From assembly GCA_905202115.1 (NCBI GenBank), contig CAJKQZ010000001.1, positions 1-43,877 of the forward strand: DNA of 43,877 bases, read 5' to 3'. The notes beneath the pieces were generated by a model. It was not told the origin of the DNA, did no database searches, and worked only from the letters and a program-made list of their open reading frames with translations. Below, piece by piece: positions 42,673 to 43,877 of this stretch. This DNA comes from an uncultured Prevotellaceae bacterium. GTDB taxonomy: Bacteria; Bacteroidota; Bacteroidia; Bacteroidales; Bacteroidaceae. Made by a program: the position numbers and the translations under genes. Within the stretch, counting starts at the first letter, position 1. Every line of letters starts with the position of its first letter.

Positions 42673-43683
42673 TTATGCTGTATAAGTTTGTTGCAGACTT
42701 TTATCGAGTATTTCCAATTCGTTTGCGACTGCTAAGTTCGCATATTTTTTGCTTAGATTTACAATGTGCGCCCGTGTTTTTTCCAGAAACCCACGGTATT
42801 CTTTTGTTTCTGGATGAAGCGGACGGTGTTTCATTGCCTTTATAATTTTTTTCCACTCAAGGGCAAATTCTGCAGCTTGTCTGTCGAACGCATATTCTGC
42901 AAAGCGTTCGAAAATATAGTTTACGGCAAGTTCCGAGGGGTGGAGCATATCGTCGGCATAGAAACGGTAATCGCGAAGTTCGTCGTTAACTATTTCATAA
43001 GACGGAAAATAAAAACATTTGTTGGCGAATCGCTTTATTATATTGTCGATAGATAGAAGCAGTACGGCCTTGCTAAGGTTAGAAGCATGAAAACCATACT
43101 TGGAATATCTGTACGGACTCACGGTGAACAGCACTTGCAGTCTTGTGTTAAGATTGAACAGTCGGGTAAGCAAATCCGTAAATCTTTCGGTTATTTCTTC
43201 AATGCTGATATCGTTTACGGTAAATTGCGTTTCGGGAATTTTGTGACAGTTTGCTACAATGATATTTCCGGCATTTGAACTGTAACTATAACAACGGTTC
43301 GTTCCCAATGTGATAATCAATGCGTGAGCGTTTATTATGGAGTTGGCGCAGGCAGTATGGCGTTTAAGTATGTTTTCGATACACTGTTCGCGCGAAGCTG
43401 CAGAAAAAAGGCCGGAATGTAGCCAACTGTTCCAAAGGCCGTTCTTTTCAAACAGATAATTCTCGAATTTGAAATCCGGTCCTTCGAGCAAACATTCAAT
43501 AGCCTGGCAAATACTTATAGGATTATAGAGCACTCCGAACGGGTTTACATCACAATCAAATTTAAGGTCGCACAGCTTGGAACCGATATTTTCGGTAAAA
43601 CAAGACCCCAGCATTACAATGCTGTCACCGACGCTAAGATTGAAATTCTCTTTGGTTATAGAAACGTTAGTTCTGAAATCCAT
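42673..43683 (-). CDS. GSCFA family protein
   Basis: The 336-residue protein carries the family signature MLGSCFTENIG near residue 25 and the downstream NPFGVLYNP block. It also has LIITLGTNRCY and the YADDMLHPSELAVNYIFERFA segment with an Asp/His pair. This layout resembles SGNH hydrolases (Gly-Ser near the N-terminus, Asp-x-x-His near the C-terminus), so a hydrolase acting on envelope glycans or acyl groups is a fair inference. No enzyme activity is established to my knowledge. It heads the operon with murF-alr. Confidence 0.88.
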   Translation of the reverse strand: MDFRTNVSITKENFNLSVGDSIVMLGSCFTENIGSKLCDLKFDCDVNPFGVLYNPISICQAIECLLEGPDFKFENYLFEKNGLWNSWLHSGLFSAASREQCIENILKRHTACANSIINAHALIITLGTNRCYSYSSNAGNIIVANCHKIPETQFTVNDISIEEITERFTDLLTRLFNLNTRLQVLFTVSPYRYSKYGFHASNLSKAVLLLSIDNIIKRFANKCFYFPSYEIVNDELRDYRFYADDMLHPSELAVNYIFERFAEYAFDRQAAEFALEWKKIIKAMKHRPLHPETKEYRGFLEKTRAHIVNLSKKYANLAVANELEILDKSLQQTYTA

Positions 43684-43720
43684 ACAAATTACTCCCCGGA
43701 CTTTTAATTCATACGTATTA

Positions 43721-43728
43721 CAAAAATA
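43721..43728 (-). promoter_or_regulatory. Predicted -7 box of the GSCFA / murF-alr operon
   Basis: On the minus strand this reads TATTTTTG, 37 nt before the GSCFA ATG. The -33 element is not obvious. The remaining bases to the window edge (43729-43877) are AT-rich with no gene seen. Confidence 0.45.
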
Positions 43729-43877
43729 CGCAAAATAGTAAATAACATGAATTCAATATAAATTAAAACAAATTTGCTCGCGTGTCTTTGATAAAATCCG
43801 TACTTAAAATAAGCCGCTTCTAAAGAAACAATAAGTAATATATGCAGAAAAGAGCATTTGTTGTGTTTCAATTAAAT

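Overview
The window looks like a chromosomal segment of a Bacteroidales bacterium (phylum Bacteroidota). The evidence is a MurF-alanine racemase fusion, a GSCFA-family protein, a Bacteroides-type serine palmitoyltransferase, a DUF177-rpmF-fabH-era-der cluster, and repeated TAnnTTTG promoter boxes with very weak Shine-Dalgarno sites. I cannot name the genus; a Barnesiella, Coprobacter or Muribaculaceae-like lineage is a guess. No rRNA, tRNA, CRISPR array, transposase or phage gene was seen.

Layout. 395-9324 (+) is one long gene run: lipoate ligase lplA, a glycine cleavage set (gcvT, gcvH, split P-protein gcvPA and gcvPB, lpdA), then gmd and fcl for GDP-L-fucose. gcvPB is broken by what looks like a 13-nt deletion. 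9826-12214 holds a divergent pair: a lipid-kinase-fold gene (-) and serine palmitoyltransferase (+), pointing to sphingolipid metabolism. 12448-19126 (+) carries a small outer-membrane barrel, a DUF1573 protein, manC (GDP-mannose, which feeds gmd/fcl), glnS, a TPR protein with a 3' frameshift, and a DJ-1/PfpI protein. 19865-24971 (+) carries recG and a 982-residue protein with two receiver-like domains fused to a PEP-synthase-type nucleotide-binding domain. 25239-26426 is a membrane acyltransferase whose GC-rich codon use differs from its neighbours. 26857-31565 has a TIGR02757 gene (-), gyrA with a substitution at the main quinolone position, and a secreted TPR protein. 32259-36773 (+) is the DUF177-rpmF-fabH / era-der-lipoprotein cluster. 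37307-39785 holds mlaF-mlaE (-) divergent from lptB (+), both envelope lipid transport. 40192-43683 (-) is murF-alr and a GSCFA gene.

The most striking feature is not a gene. An intergenic repeat of about 165-185 bp occurs seven times (near 1, 9575, 13135, 19350, 31761, 37008 and 39805), always on the + strand, with a core-only derivative at 26646-26712. Each full copy carries conserved blocks and a hairpin with arms related to TGTCTGAGATA followed by a T run. No reading frame is conserved between copies. It may be a terminator-like structured RNA, a non-autonomous mobile repeat, or a strand-oriented chromosomal signal.
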